Source of the DNA: Corythoichthys intestinalis
Lineage: Eukaryota; Chordata; Actinopteri; Syngnathiformes; Syngnathidae
Direction: 5' to 3'
Assembly (NCBI RefSeq): GCF_030265065.1
Contig: NC_080410.1
Span: 22,116,898 to 22,180,897 of the forward strand
DNA: 64,000 nucleotides
Shown in pieces: positions 37,797-49,295 of this stretch; position 1 is the first letter of the stretch, and each line of letters begins with the position of its first letter. The notes beneath the pieces are model-generated. The model was not told where the DNA came from and did no database searches. It saw nothing but the letters and a program-made list of their open reading frames with translations. Made by a program: the position numbers and the translations under genes.

Positions 37797-38310
37797 ATCA
37801 GACCATAGGACATGGTTCCAGTAATCCACGTGCTCTGTTGACATGTCTTCAGCAAACTGTTTGCGGGCTTTCTTGTGTACTGTCTTCAGAAGAGGCTTCC
37901 TCCTGGGGTGACAGCCATGCACACCAATTTGATGTAGAGCGCGGCGTATGGTCTGAGCACTAACAGGCGAACCCCCCACCTCTTCAATCTCTGCAGCAAT
38001 GCTGACAGCACTCCTGTAACAAGTCACATGACATTTTGGAGGGAAAATGAGAAGCAGTACTCAATTTGGACATTTAGGGATGTACGTTTTTTCATAGGAG
38101 TGTACTCACTTTTGTTGCCATGGGTTTAGATATTAATGCGTATATTTTGAGTTATTTTGAGAGGAAAAATAAATTAACTCTATTATATAAGCTGCACAAA
38201 GACTCCTTTTCTTTGTGTCAAAGTGTCATCTTGTCAGTGTTGTCCCATGAAAAGATATATTTAAATATCTGCAGATATGCGAGGGGTGTACTCACTTTTG
38301 TGATACTCTG
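37797..38310 (-). mobile_element. Tc1-like 5' end fragment (ATCACAAAAGTGAGTAC family)
   Basis: On the minus strand the terminal repeat CAGAGTATCACAAAAGTGAG lies next to TA at 38311-38312. The coding remnant reads VSAQTIRRALHQIGVHGCHPRRKPLLK and ends at VLWSDET, the first catalytic Asp. The 3' half is absent. Confidence 0.85.
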
Positions 38311-38440
38311 TACATTCACTTTGAAGGCAACACACAAACTGGTCCAAAACCGATTACGATGTTATCAAATATAATTTTAAAATGCTTTTATCAGCCGATA
38401 TAAGCGGCTACCTGATAATACCGGACAACTCTAGATTATA

Positions 38441-39093
38441 CCGTATTGGCCCGAATATAAGACGGTGTTTTTTTGCATTGAAATAAGACTGAAAAAGAGG
38501 GGGTCATCTTATATTCGCTGTCTAGACATTATACCCATTCACGACGCTAGATGGCGCCATATATCATTGAAGCGATGTTCTGTCATGACAGATCTCAGCT
38601 ACTGTCCCCATTCACGACACTAGATGGCGCCAGATATCATTGAAGCGATGTTCTGTCATGACAGATCTCAGCTACTCCGAAGTTTAACCAGTTTGCATTA
38701 TTTTATTGCAATGTTTTTCCTTATTCAGATTTTTTTCAAGACTACAGTTACAGTTAGACTTCACTCTGATGGTTAATGCAGTTATTGCAATTTTGTTGTT
38801 TTATCACAATAGATTGGTTTATTTACATTTCAAAAACCAGAAGCCATTCATTTACGAATGTGATTGCACTTTCGTTTACATATTTAGATGTTCAGATATT
38901 AAGATTTGAATAAGGCAAAATAACATGCTTTTTCGCTCAAATATATTGTTATAATCATTTGTTTCGGATGTACTGTAATTATTTTCTGTATAAAAATTAA
39001 TTTGGTGTTCAAAAAGTCTTTTTTCAAACTTGAGTGTGGAAAAAGAGGGGGTCGTCTTATAATCAGGGCCGTCTTATATTCGGGCCAATACGG
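38441..39093 (+). mobile_element. TA-flanked palindromic MITE, complete copy
   Basis: Ends CCGTATTGGCCCGAATATAA are inverted and bounded by TA. The 73-bp unit is duplicated (starts at 38534 and 38607). Confidence 0.92.
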
Positions 39094-39700
39094 TAGTTGT
39101 TTCTACAATGCACTATGGGTGTTTAATGATCAGAAATTGTTTTGCAACAACCAATTGTTGCACTTAAATTCTACATGTTAACCCTTGTAACTATTTCTAG
39201 TATGTTTGTCAAATATAAAATTATTCGCACCCCTGTTTACATGTAATAATTTGACGATGTGAACAATGAAACTCATTTAAACCATTTCAAGTTTTTATTA
39301 ATATTAATATTTTGTCACCTTTAACCTCATCGACTATACGGTACAAATGTTTTAATCCTTTTTATTGACTGCAATTTCTCTGAGATTATTTTTTTTAATT
39401 GCATGGTGGTATGGGTAAAATGGTTTCCCAACTCTGGTGAACAGTTCATAAATGTACACAATGGTTACAGAATGATAAATCACAGCGGCAAAGTATTTGA
39501 CAGGCCCTGGATTATGTTCACTGAGTCGTCGTTCATCATCTGGAATGTTATTGAGGTTGTACTCCTACTTTGCACACATTGCACATCCAAGTACAGCACT
39601 GTATTATTTATAAACTGGGTCATTTGTAGAATAAATGACAAGCTTACCGTAACATTTCTCTGACACCTGCATGTAGTAAAAACATTTTTTTGTGTGTGTT

Positions 39701-39706
39701 TTTATT
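39701..39706 (-). terminator. candidate poly(A) signal of the Ig-receptor gene
   Basis: AATAAA on the minus strand, about 190 nt downstream of the stop codon at 39899-39901. Confidence 0.55.
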
Positions 39707-39866
39707 ATTTAAACATTGCTTATGTTTGTTTCAGATCATGTGTAAATACTAAAAACTAAGCCAAATCTACACTACATATTACATACCAAAATAAATTCTC
39801 ATAAGTCATGAAAAACAGCATAAAGCAAATCACTGAGCCCAGTCGATATATTTTATGTACCTGCAT

Positions 39867-39884
39867 GGCCTGCTTTTGCAGGCC
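39867..39884. other. perfect hairpin just after the receptor stop codon
   Basis: GGCCTGC-TTTT-GCAGGCC, a 7-bp stem with a 4-nt loop, 15 nt into the 3' UTR of the minus-strand gene. Function unknown; it may be chance. Confidence 0.5.
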
Positions 39885-39898
39885 TTACAGGAATGTCT

Positions 39899-42800
39899 TT
39901 AACTTCGCAGTCTTCCACGCATGTCTTCATAAAGATCACTTGAAGCTCCATCATCCATCTTATAAGTGGCATGCCACCTTCGTATCTGGCAATGACATAA
40001 AGAATCACTATTATGAGCCGAGGTGCTTTTTTACATTAGTATGGTAACTATAGGTTACACCGAGAGGTAAAATGAGACTCCAGTTTCAAAAGAGAATGAA
40101 TACATCCTAAACTTTATTCCACTCATAAATACAGTAGTAGTATCTCACAATAGTGAGTAGAAGAACCCTTATTGAGAATATTGAAACTGTGCCCTAAGTG
40201 TTAATTTTAGTGTCCACCAGGGGTGAAAGTGGGCCAGGATGGTGAGGAACGCAGTTCCGGTATAAGATGCAGGGCAGGAACGCAGTTCCGGTATAAGATT
40301 CAGGGCCGGAATGCTGTTCCGGTACATGGTGCTTCGATTCCAAAAATATGACGGCAACTGTCAAAACGTTATTCATTCATTCATTCATTTTCCATGCCGC
40401 TTTTCCTCACGAGGGTCGCGGAGGTGCTGGAGCCTATCCCAGCTAACTCGGGGCAGTAGGCAGGGGACACCCTGAACTGGTTGCCAGCCAATTGCAGGGC
40501 ACAAGGAGACATACAACCATTCACGCACACACTCATACCTACGGACAATTTAGAGTGTTCAATCAGCCTACCAAGCATGTTTTTGGGATGTGGGAGGAAA
40601 CCGGAGTTCCCGGAGGAAACCCACGCAGGCACGGGGAGAACATGCAAACTCCACACAGGAAGGCCGAAGCCCGGGATTGAACCCTTGATCTTAGAACTGT
40701 GAGGCAGACGTGCTAACCACTCAGCCACCGTGCCTTTCAAAACGTTATGTAAAAAAAAAATTTTTTTTAATGCTGAGCTGCCACACATACATTTCATCTC
40801 CAAGAAGAAAACAATCTACCAACATCAGATTTAAATGCACAAGTGTTAATAACAAGCACAATAAAGTGCTTGTGTAGCGTAATCCGTTTCCACCGATATT
40901 TATTATTTATTTTATTCCACGGACGGCATGGAGGTTTCCCTAGCTGCTGCAGTTGCAATGGATCAAATCTAAGAGCAAGGAAAGAGTTGAGGAGGCTTAT
41001 TTATCATATTTTGTTTTATTTGCTCTGATGGGAAGGTTCAGAACATCTTAGCTGTCAATGTGCACTTTGGAGTTATATTTGTTCATTTATGTTAGGCTAC
41101 TTTTTTTTTTTTAAAAAGTCCATGTTTGCCCGATCTTCAAAATATATTCCATTTCACTCTGCATAATATAAGTCAACTGTATTTTTCTGAATGTATGTTA
41201 CTTATATCTTTATTATTTAAAAAAAAAAAAAAAAAAGAAAGCAAAAGTAAATGTGGACACTAACTTCCATTTTAATATACATCATGTGTTCTTAAGTAGT
41301 TAAAATTTAGATTTGGCATTTAGTATGTGAGGAAATGAGGGAAAATGAAAATTAGGAGATGGAGGTTGGGGTTTTTGCTGTTTTGTTAACTTTTATTTTG
41401 CAAATCATTGAAAAAATACAATATTGAATGAAAATCAGTTTTTGTATGTGTTATAGAAATAACTATGCCAAAACAGTTTTCTTTGCATTTCAGTAGTTTT
41501 AGGAGGTTTGCCCCCCGAAAAAAAAGAAAATGAAAAAATAAATAAACAAAATTTCTGGCTCTGTGGCAACCCTCACGTCAGGGAGTTCCTGCAAGAAATT
41601 CTAGCCACTTTCACCCCTGGTGTCCACTGTTATTATCCTGCATTGCCTTAACTTTAATGATAAAAATCAAAATTACACCATGTCCATATTAATTGCTGGT
41701 TGCGGCTGAATGAATAATCACATATACACACCTTGGGTATGATCCACAGAAGAAAGGCAACGGCGACTCCAAACAGCACAGCAGCCGAAACCACAACAGT
41801 CACCAGGAGAAGACTTTTGTCGCACGGCTGCTTATCTACTTCTACTTCTACTTCTATTGAAAGAAAAACAACAGTGCAGATCAAGATGAAAAAATTCTGC
41901 CCGGCCCCAAGTGAAGATTATTCCTTATTGCTGCTCAGCTCACTTAAAGGGAACCTCGGATTTAAAGACTTGTAGGCTCTAACACGCCACAATTGTTCTC
42001 TTTTACAACAATATGTTATTAAAAACACATAAAATATTGCCATTGATTTAAAAATCTATAATATTTAGTACATGTTTTGGCCTACGGAGGGCGCCATGTT
42101 TTAGGTGCGCAATGGACGCTCGGTGTGATGACGTAGCTTGTCACTGTCACTCCTAGAATACTACCGGTGTTCTACAGTTCCTTCCTACATGGCGAAGTGC
42201 GCTTGCGCAATCATCTGCACACATGCGCGCATCGGTTAAAAGTAGCGAATACTCACTATTTTAGTTTTTATTGAGTTTTTTATTACCTTTTCATTGGCTC
42301 AAAAATACTTTTTGCATGTATTTCCCTCTCATACTTTTAACCAATCGGTTTTCTTGTGGTAGCGATGTTGGTCTGTTGTCCACATTAGTCACGTAGCGTA
42401 TTTAAACCGTCCTTATTAGATATAACTACATTTAAGTATTTTCTTAGTGTGTTTTTTAGTACGTTCTGCCTGTATGCATCCAAACAAAACAAGTTGAAAG
42501 TGTCGTGTTCTGCCAAAACGTCCTCTAACAGACGCATTTGACACTCACAGTACTACCGTGCGCTTACTGTAGGTAGGTAATAAAAAACTCAATAAAAACA
42601 ATAAAAGTGAGTACTCGCCACTTTTAACCGATGTGCGCATGCGTGCAGATGCTTGCGCAAGCGCACTGAGCATTGTGTAGGATATCTTGCCGCGTATGGA
42701 ATTGCAGAACACTGGCAATTCCTTCTGCGCTGTGACACGTCCAACACAAGCGCTCATCGGTTAAAAGCAGCGAGTACTTGCTATTTGTGTTTTTATTGAG

Positions 42801-45432
42801 TCTTTTATGACCTTTTCGTTGCCTCAAAATACTTTGTGTTTCCCTCTCATACTTTTAAGCATTTTTATTTCTTGTGGTAACTTTACCACATTTGTCACAT
42901 AGCATATTTAAACCACCCTTATTTGATATTGCTACGTTTAAGTTTTTTCTTAAGGGACCTTTAGTATGTTCTGTCAGTGTGCATCTAAACAAAACAAGCT
43001 GAAAGCGCACAGTAGAACTTTGGGTTTCCAATTTGCCTCTTGTAGCACGTTTCGCCGGTGTAGCACTTTTTGTCAACATCATTTTTTTTCCCTACTCTTG
43101 TCCCGTCTCATCCTGTCTTTCCTGTTCATTTTGCTGTTGCAGCTCGTTTTGTGAAATATGGATTCGGGTTCAAATTGAAAGGGTTGAACAGATGCCATGT
43201 TCATGTTGCTAGAGCCAACTCTGGAAGCCCGGCAGCGTAACCCAGTGATGTCAACAACAATAGCGACCTTCTAGATTACTAAATCTACTAATCTATTGCA
43301 TAAAAACGAAAACATCAAGAGGGGTTCAATATCAAATTATTTTAACTTACACAACTGTCTAACTGTCTTGATGAAGGCCTACACGGCCGAAACATAGCGG
43401 CATTTTTAATCTGAATAAAGCCATGATCTACCGCACAGGTGTCAAACCGATTCCAGAAAGGGCCAAGTGGGTGCAGGTTTGCTTTCCAACTAATGAGGAG
43501 GACCCCTTTCCCCAAATTAGATCTTTTACATGTGTAATCAGTTAAACTTTGTCGGGTGCTGCTTGTTTCAGCAGGAAGTTCATTGGTTAAACTCTCTGCG
43601 TTATATCGGTTGGAACAAAATCCAGCACCCACTTGGCCCTTTCTGGAATCGGTTTGACACCTGTGATCTACCGTATTGGCCCGAATATAAGACGGTGTTT
43701 TTTGCATTGAAATAAGATTGAAAAAGAGGGGGTCGTCTTATATTTGCGGTCTGGACATTATACCCATTCAGGACGCTAGATGGCGCCAGATATCATTGAA
43801 GCGATGTTCTGTCATGACAGATCTCAGCTACTAGTTTAACCAGTTTGCATTATTTTATTGCAATGTTTTTCGTTATTCAGATTTCTTTCAAGACTACAGT
43901 TTCAGTTAGACATCACTTTGATAGTTAATGCAGTTATTGCAATTTTGTTGTTTTATCACAATAGATTGGTTTATTTACATTTCAAAAACCAGAAGCCATT
44001 CATTTACGAATGTGATTGCACTTTAGTTTACATATTTAAATGTTCAGATATTAAGATTTGATTGAGGCAAAATAACATGCTTTTTCTCTCAAATATAATG
44101 TTATAATTATTTGTTTCGGATGTACTGTAATTATTTTCTGTATAACAATTAATTTGGTGTTCAAAAAGTCTTTTTTCAAACTTGAGTCTTGAAAAAGAGG
44201 GGGTCGTCTTATAATCAGGGCCGTCTTATATTCGGGCCAGTACGGTAATAAAGGCTTTTTATTTTTCTACTTCTGAGTGCCTCGTTTTTTTGAATCATCA
44301 CTTTTCTGATTCCCACACCAAAGAGCACAAGAAGTATACTTTCTACACCCAGCAGCACTCCATGCACCTCATGTTATACTATTTTAACTCATAATAACGT
44401 TTATTTTTTAAGAACTACAAGTCTTTCTATCCGTGGATCTTTTTAATAAACCCCATGAACTCTGCCTAGCAACAAATGACAATCATTTTACATCACTTTT
44501 GATTAGACCCCACCAGCTCTGCCTAACAGCAAGTAGACAATTTTTTTAATTATTAATCATAATTGAGCAGCACGTTCAGAACGCTAAATAAAACCAATTT
44601 TAAAACTCGTATCCAACAATACTATGTATTTTAACATTTATATGTTTTATAAATTATTTTCATTAACTGTAGCCCAAGAACATGACATTTTTGGAGAGGG
44701 TACTTTTTCCATTCCCTGCAAACAAATAACCTGTTAGTCGTTAATGAAATGAAGCCAAAAACAACACATATTGCTGGAGGTCTGTATTGCTGTTTTTTCC
44801 AAAGTTGTGTGTAATATTTATAATAAATCATTAATTGCAGTTCCAGCATGTCGACACCCATCCAAAATGTTTTATATGAAAAGAGTACCATTCTGTTACA
44901 TTATATTTTGGTACTACTGCTATGAATGAAGTTTATATTGTCAAGTGAAAAAGCCCCACCTGTAATCACAAGGAGCACTGAGCCTTCTCCTGCTGCTTTG
45001 TGTTGTTCAAACTTTTCATTGTCAAACCATTCGTAGCCACACCAGTATGGCCCTGTGTCTTCTACTGTCAGGTTTGAGATGTGCACTGTCACAGTGGGGA
45101 AGGCTCCTTCCACGTGAAGCCTGCCGTTGAAATCCTGATTAATGGTTTCCTTTTCACCCTCGTATAAGTTGAGAACACTAATGTCCTTTTTGAGCCCTTT
45201 ATTCAAAGTCATGGTTGTTGTCTGTTGAGCAACTCTACACTGGATGGACACAGATCCGCCAACATGTCTCCATATCACTTCGTTGTTCCCCACTGAAGCA
45301 GACACAAAATGATGTTATTTCATTTCTATTTGTTAGGGAATATTTTGTTTCTGTATCAGTCTTACCTTTTTCAGCCTGAGTTGTGCAGAACAAATACAGG
45401 ATGCTAATGAAACCCAAGCACACAACAGACAT
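39899..45432 (-). CDS. single-Ig type I membrane receptor, CD300/CMRF35-like
   Basis: Four coding exons: 45366-45432, 44960-45292, 41732-41853 and 39899-39985, all with GT-AG borders and phases 1, 1, 0; about 202 residues. Exon 1 encodes a signal peptide (MSVVCLGFISILYLFCTTQA). Exon 2 is one V-type Ig domain with Cys in SVSIQCRV and the DxGxYxC motif DTGPYWC. Exon 3 holds a stalk with one Cys (KQPCDKS) and a transmembrane helix (LLLVTVVVSAAVLFGVAVAF). Exon 4 is a basic anchor and short tail containing LYEDM. This is the layout of fish CD300/pIgR-like surface receptors, which signal in leukocytes. YEDM fits a YxxM motif, the consensus for the PI3-kinase p85 SH2 domain; that role is inferred. 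The second Cys pair common in CD300 domains is not seen, so a different single-Ig family is possible. Introns 2 and 3 are filled with transposons. Confidence 0.82.
40218..41619. mobile_element. hAT-type element (GGGTGAAAGTGG family), copy B, in receptor intron 3
   Basis: Ends CAGGGGTGAAAGTGG and CCACTTTCACCCCTG are inverted, flanked by perfect 8-mers gtgtccac (40210-40217 and 41620-41627). It is interrupted by a SINE. Opposite orientation to copy A at 9816. Confidence 0.92.
40373..40736 (-). mobile_element. tRNA-derived SINE
   Basis: Flanked by tcaaaacgttat on both sides (40361-40372 and 40737-40748). On the minus strand it has a pol III A box TGGCTGAGTGG (40718-40728) and a B box GGTTCAATCCC (40673-40683) at tRNA-like spacing, and it ends in (GAAT)n at 40373-40390. 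It sits inside hAT copy B, where copy A has the empty site. Confidence 0.88.
41948..43350 (-). mobile_element. TTAA-flanked non-autonomous element, copy 2, in receptor intron 2
   Basis: The left end is TTAA then AGGGAACCTCGG. On the minus strand a start codon region, MASVQPFQFEP, matches copy 1 at 365-1740. A block of about 270 bp (core AAACAAAACAAG) is present twice, at about 42190-42520 and 42748-43020, with an inverted partial copy between them (42545-42670). The right end is truncated. Confidence 0.6.
43434..43665. mobile_element. small hAT MITE with long perfect ends
   Basis: Inverted ends begin CACAGGTGTCAAACCGATTC and match for about 40 bp. The 8-bp duplication atctaccg is at 43426-43433 and 43666-43673; the right copy includes the first bases of the neighbouring MITE. 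Confidence 0.93.
43671..44245 (+). mobile_element. TA-flanked palindromic MITE, complete copy
   Basis: Same family as 38441-39093 but with a single 73-bp unit. TA flanks both ends. It lies in intron 2 of the receptor gene. Confidence 0.92.
44246..44959. other. receptor intron 2, remaining sequence
   Basis: AT-rich intron with a fragment near 44380-44430 (CTACAAGTCTTTCTATCCGT) that also occurs in the TAGGGCTGTCA hAT copies. No exon seen. Confidence 0.5.
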
Positions 45433-45869
45433 GTTCAGCTGAGCTCTAAAGACACATCAGGAAATGCATCTGCATGTCTTTCCACGTCATTTAAAGACTG
45501 ACAGGCTACAGCATTTTGTCACCTTTATATCTGCAAACTTGAGACATCTATGAAGTCACCACACAAACTATCATGCTCCTGTTGTTGAACGATATCAAGC
45601 GAACAGAACAAACAGTCAAAATATGTGATTGCAACTTGATGTTATGGTACTTTATATTCCATTTCAGTATTAACACTTCAATTACATCAATGTGATCTTT
45701 TTTCTTTTTAATGGCATATTTAGGGAAAAATATCAGTTTGTGGAATGTCAATATTTGGAGGCAAGTGTTCTCTAGAAACGACAGGGAAAACTACACAACC
45801 CTGTTAACCACGCTGTATTTCCAGATCAGAGTGCAGATGTTTTCACATTTTTTCAAAAATATTCTCATA
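45433..45869. other. upstream flank of the receptor gene
   Basis: Presumably contains the promoter and 5' UTR of the minus-strand receptor gene. I see no clear core promoter element. Confidence 0.4.
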
Positions 45870-48492
45870 CAGTGGTATGCAAAGGTATGGGCGCCCCTAA
45901 AAATTTTTAAGATTTTCCTTTGTAAATCACTGACTGTTTGGAACAAAAATTTCAATTAGATATATATCATATAGCAGATAAACACCGTAATATTTGAGAA
46001 ATAAGTTTATAGGAAAAACAGAAATTGGATAATAATTATTTAAACAAAAATAGGCCGGTGCATAAATTTAGGCACCCCTACAGAAAAACATTATCAATAC
46101 TTAGTAGAGCCTTTGCAGAAATAACAGCTTCTAAACATTTCCTATAGCTTCCAATTAGAGTCTGAATTTGGGTTGAAGTAATTTTGACAATGCTTCTTTA
46201 CAAAATATCTCCAGCTCAGTCAGGTTTGATGGCTGCCGAGTATGGACAGCCCGCTTTAAAGCAGACCACAGATTTTCAGCAATATTCAGGTCTGGGGACT
46301 GAGATGGCCATTCTAGAACGCTGCGCTTGTTCCTCTAAATGAATATCTTAGAAGATTTGGAGCAGCGTTTAGGGTCATCTTCTTGTTGTAATATCCAACA
46401 CCCCTGCGCTACTTACACTTTGTCACTGACTCTGGAACATTGTTTACAAGAATCTGTTGGTGTTCAATGGAATCCATGCGACTTTCAACTTCAACAAGAT
46501 TGCTAGTGCCTGCACTGGACACACAGCTCCATAAAATGATGGAACCACCACCGAATTTTACTGTGGGTAGCATGTGTTTGTCTTGGAATGCTGTGTTCTT
46601 CATATGCAATGCATACAGCCCCTTGTTATGCCCAAATAACTGTTTTAATTTCATCAGTCCCAGAAAATTACTCCAAAATAAGGCTGCTTTATCGTTTTTT
46701 TTGTTGTTTTTTTTTTTGTTTTTAAACCTGTCCGGTTCAACTGTTTGACACGGAGAATGGAAGTCTGAGTGTCCGGTTCGTCTGAACAGTTTTAATGTTT
46801 CACATTGGAGTATGACATTCTCCCATTGTAATCATTCAACACACCTCGTTTATTAAGACAAAGCAGCAAACAGGAAGGGGTTATGGGGGAACAGAAGAAA
46901 GGAAGGAGAGAGTGACAGAGGAAACACAAACAACAAGAAATGCATGAACGCCTAAACTAACTATGAATATGTTTGTGCTATCGTCATCTAGATGTATTTC
47001 CGGTTGACACCAGGTGGGGGGCCTGTTGACCAGAGAAAGGGGGGAGGTCTAGAAGATAAGTGATTGGGAAGGGTGGAGTGTACACAAATCAGCCCTGTGA
47101 CCTAGAACGCAGTAATCATGTGAATCCCTTGTGAGTGTGAGCCCGTTGGCAACCGACCCTACGCCGCCCCATCACTAATCCCGGCACCATGGTCCCCTAC
47201 CCGAGCACGCCTAATCACATCCAGCCATGCGTGAATCCCATCAAACCTGCGATAACCACGCAGACGAGTGGAGACGCTGTGCAAGCGCCACCCCAGGGCC
47301 ACGACCCCCACCCAGCCAACCCAAGGGGTGTGGGGGGCGAGCCAGCGCAGCCTATCCTTCCTCCCGCGGCCCAGCAAAGGGGCCATCGTCACGTCCTAGG
47401 GATCCAGGGCGGTCCCCCGGGCCACCCACGCTCCCATCAACAGGCCCTGAGGGACGGGAAGAGGGGACGCACCACCAACCCCCACGCCCACCCCTGCCCG
47501 CCCATCAGGCCCACGAGCCACAGCCCCACAACGGCCCACCAACGCCAGGGCAAGGCAGGGCCCCCACCGGAGAAAGGACACCCCGCCGACACAACGACAT
47601 CCAGCCAGCGACCTGCGCCGCAGCACAGGGCAGATACCCTGGCAGAGAAGAGAGGGGAAGGCGGAAGCAGAACGCAGAGGAGCCGCCACGGGGTGACACG
47701 AGACCGGGGCCCCGACCCACCCCTACTTCCGCAGCCCAGGAAGAGGGAAGGCCACACCCCAGGAGCCACGCCATAGAGGAAAAAGTGTGGGACCAACCTA
47801 CCACCCTATTACTGTGGCAGCCAGGTCCCCGACTGGCAACCATCACCCAGCACCGTGATGGAATTGTGTGGAGAGGCTGCTTTATCCTGTGTTTTGTCAT
47901 AGCACAACAGTCTAGCGACTGTGGCCTGTGCGCAGAAAAGGCTTCTTCTGCATTACTTAACTGCGCCTGTGGTCTTCCATTTCCTTACTATATTCCCAAC
48001 AGTAGAAACTGACAGCTAAAATTCTGCAACAGCTTTTAATGTTACTGTGCTTTTAAACTATGACACTGAATCTTTCCTCTCAGATCATTTGACAGGTTTT
48101 GAGGCTCCCATGTTCCCATTCTTCAGAGATCGAGCAAAGAGGGGAAGAATTTGCAATTTGTCACCTTAAATAGCCTTTCTCATGATTGACTTCACCTGTA
48201 TATGTAGGTCAACATCAGTCAGCCTATCAAACAAATTTTGACTTCAAAATTATATTTGAAGATTTTCTAGTCAATAAAAACACAAGGCTCCCCAAATTTG
48301 TGCACCAGCCTGTTTTTAAAAAAATATCACGCACTTTGTTTTTCCTATAAACTTAAAATTTCATTTCTCAAATATTACTGTGTTCATCTTCTAGAAGATA
48401 TAATTACTGAATTTTTTGCTCCAAACAATCAGTGATTAACAAATGATTTTTTAAAGAAATATTAGGGGCGCCCAAACTTTTGCATACCACTC
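45870..48492 (-). mobile_element. Tc1 transposon (CAGTGGTATGCAAA family), interrupted
   Basis: Ends CAGTGGTATGCAAAGG and (reverse) GAGTGGTATGCAAAAG are inverted and bounded by TA, with GGGCGCCCCTAA inside each. The minus-strand frame 46409-46654 encodes LPTVKFGGGSIILWSCVSSAG, the Tc1 core region between the first and second Asp. The rest is deleted or decayed. A retroposed insert at 46694-47873 splits it. Confidence 0.88.
46694..47873 (-). mobile_element. GC-rich retroposed insert of unknown family
   Basis: Flanked by the 13-mer aggctgctttatc on both sides (46681-46693 and 47874-47886). The left border is T-rich, that is, an A-rich tail on the minus strand. On the minus strand an AATAAA lies well upstream of that tail. 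The part 47160-47790 is unusually GC-rich for this window. Target duplication plus A-tail indicate LINE-machinery insertion. I do not recognise the source sequence; it could be the end of a non-LTR element or a retroposed non-coding transcript. Long Pro/Arg-rich frames across it are by-products of base composition. Confidence 0.75.
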
Positions 48493-49295
48493 TAGTTGCC
48501 GTTTTTGTGGCCAGGCCAATCCAAAGTGAAAGCCTATGGAGGACACTTTGGTGCCAAGGAACTGCAGTGTATGTTGACATGACTTGAGAAGGTATGTGGT
48601 GGTGGTGGTGGTGGTGGTGCTGTAATGCTTTTAGGAACAGATATTTGAACAAATGTAGGCAGCCAACACAATTTTCAATGTTGTATATTCTGCAAAAAAC
48701 GACTGATTTTGCCGCATTTTACAGTGTCATTTACAGTAATTGAGATACAGTATTCTGTCTACATGACTGAATGTTACTGCCACCAAGTGGCCAAGGCACA
48801 CCCACAAAAAGGTTTTCCATTGTTTAAACGCATATTTTATAACGGTATTGCAATATATTTAGAAAAAGAACTAATATATTTTTTTAGCCGGGGGTGTTGC
48901 AGTGGCTTATTTCTATTCACCTCCATGAGGAAAGAGGATTCGAGATGTTTCGAGTGTGCTCACAGGCCAAATTAAACTCAAATCTCAAGGCACCACTGGA
49001 TGATGACATAATTGTGGCAGACTGGCCCAAAAAAATAGTTTTGTTTGAGTAATGGTTTGGTTTAGCTTTATTTGGATAATGGTACTACTATTCTTCTAAA
49101 GTATTACTCATGGTGTTTCTCTGAAAAATGCATCTTTGTTATAAAATTAACTATTTGTAATATAAATTTTAAAGGCTAATCTAGTTGAGGTTTCCTTTGA
49201 CAAGCATTTATCTTGCAATATGCTACAAGAAAAAAAAACATCTTAAAGAAATAACTGCTGAATTTAATGGTGAGTTCTTATGACGTTGGCAGTTA
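48493..49295. other. no gene recognised
   Basis: AT-rich spacer between two Tc1 elements with a (GGT)n run at about 48597-48620. Confidence 0.45.

Noticed and set aside
19148-44061. A 67-codon open frame (MQCFSLFRF...CSDIKI) kept in three MITE copies (19148-19351, 38706-38909, 43858-44061)
   Set aside because: Differences between the copies mostly change the amino acid, the frame lies within a palindromic non-autonomous element, and there is no recognisable domain. Shared ancestry explains the conserved length better than coding constraint.
47189-48012. Long plus-strand frames rich in Pro, Arg and Gly (195 and 261 codons)
   Set aside because: Two overlapping frames and a minus-strand frame are open at once, as expected in GC-rich DNA. 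No domain, and the retroposed insert is oriented on the other strand.
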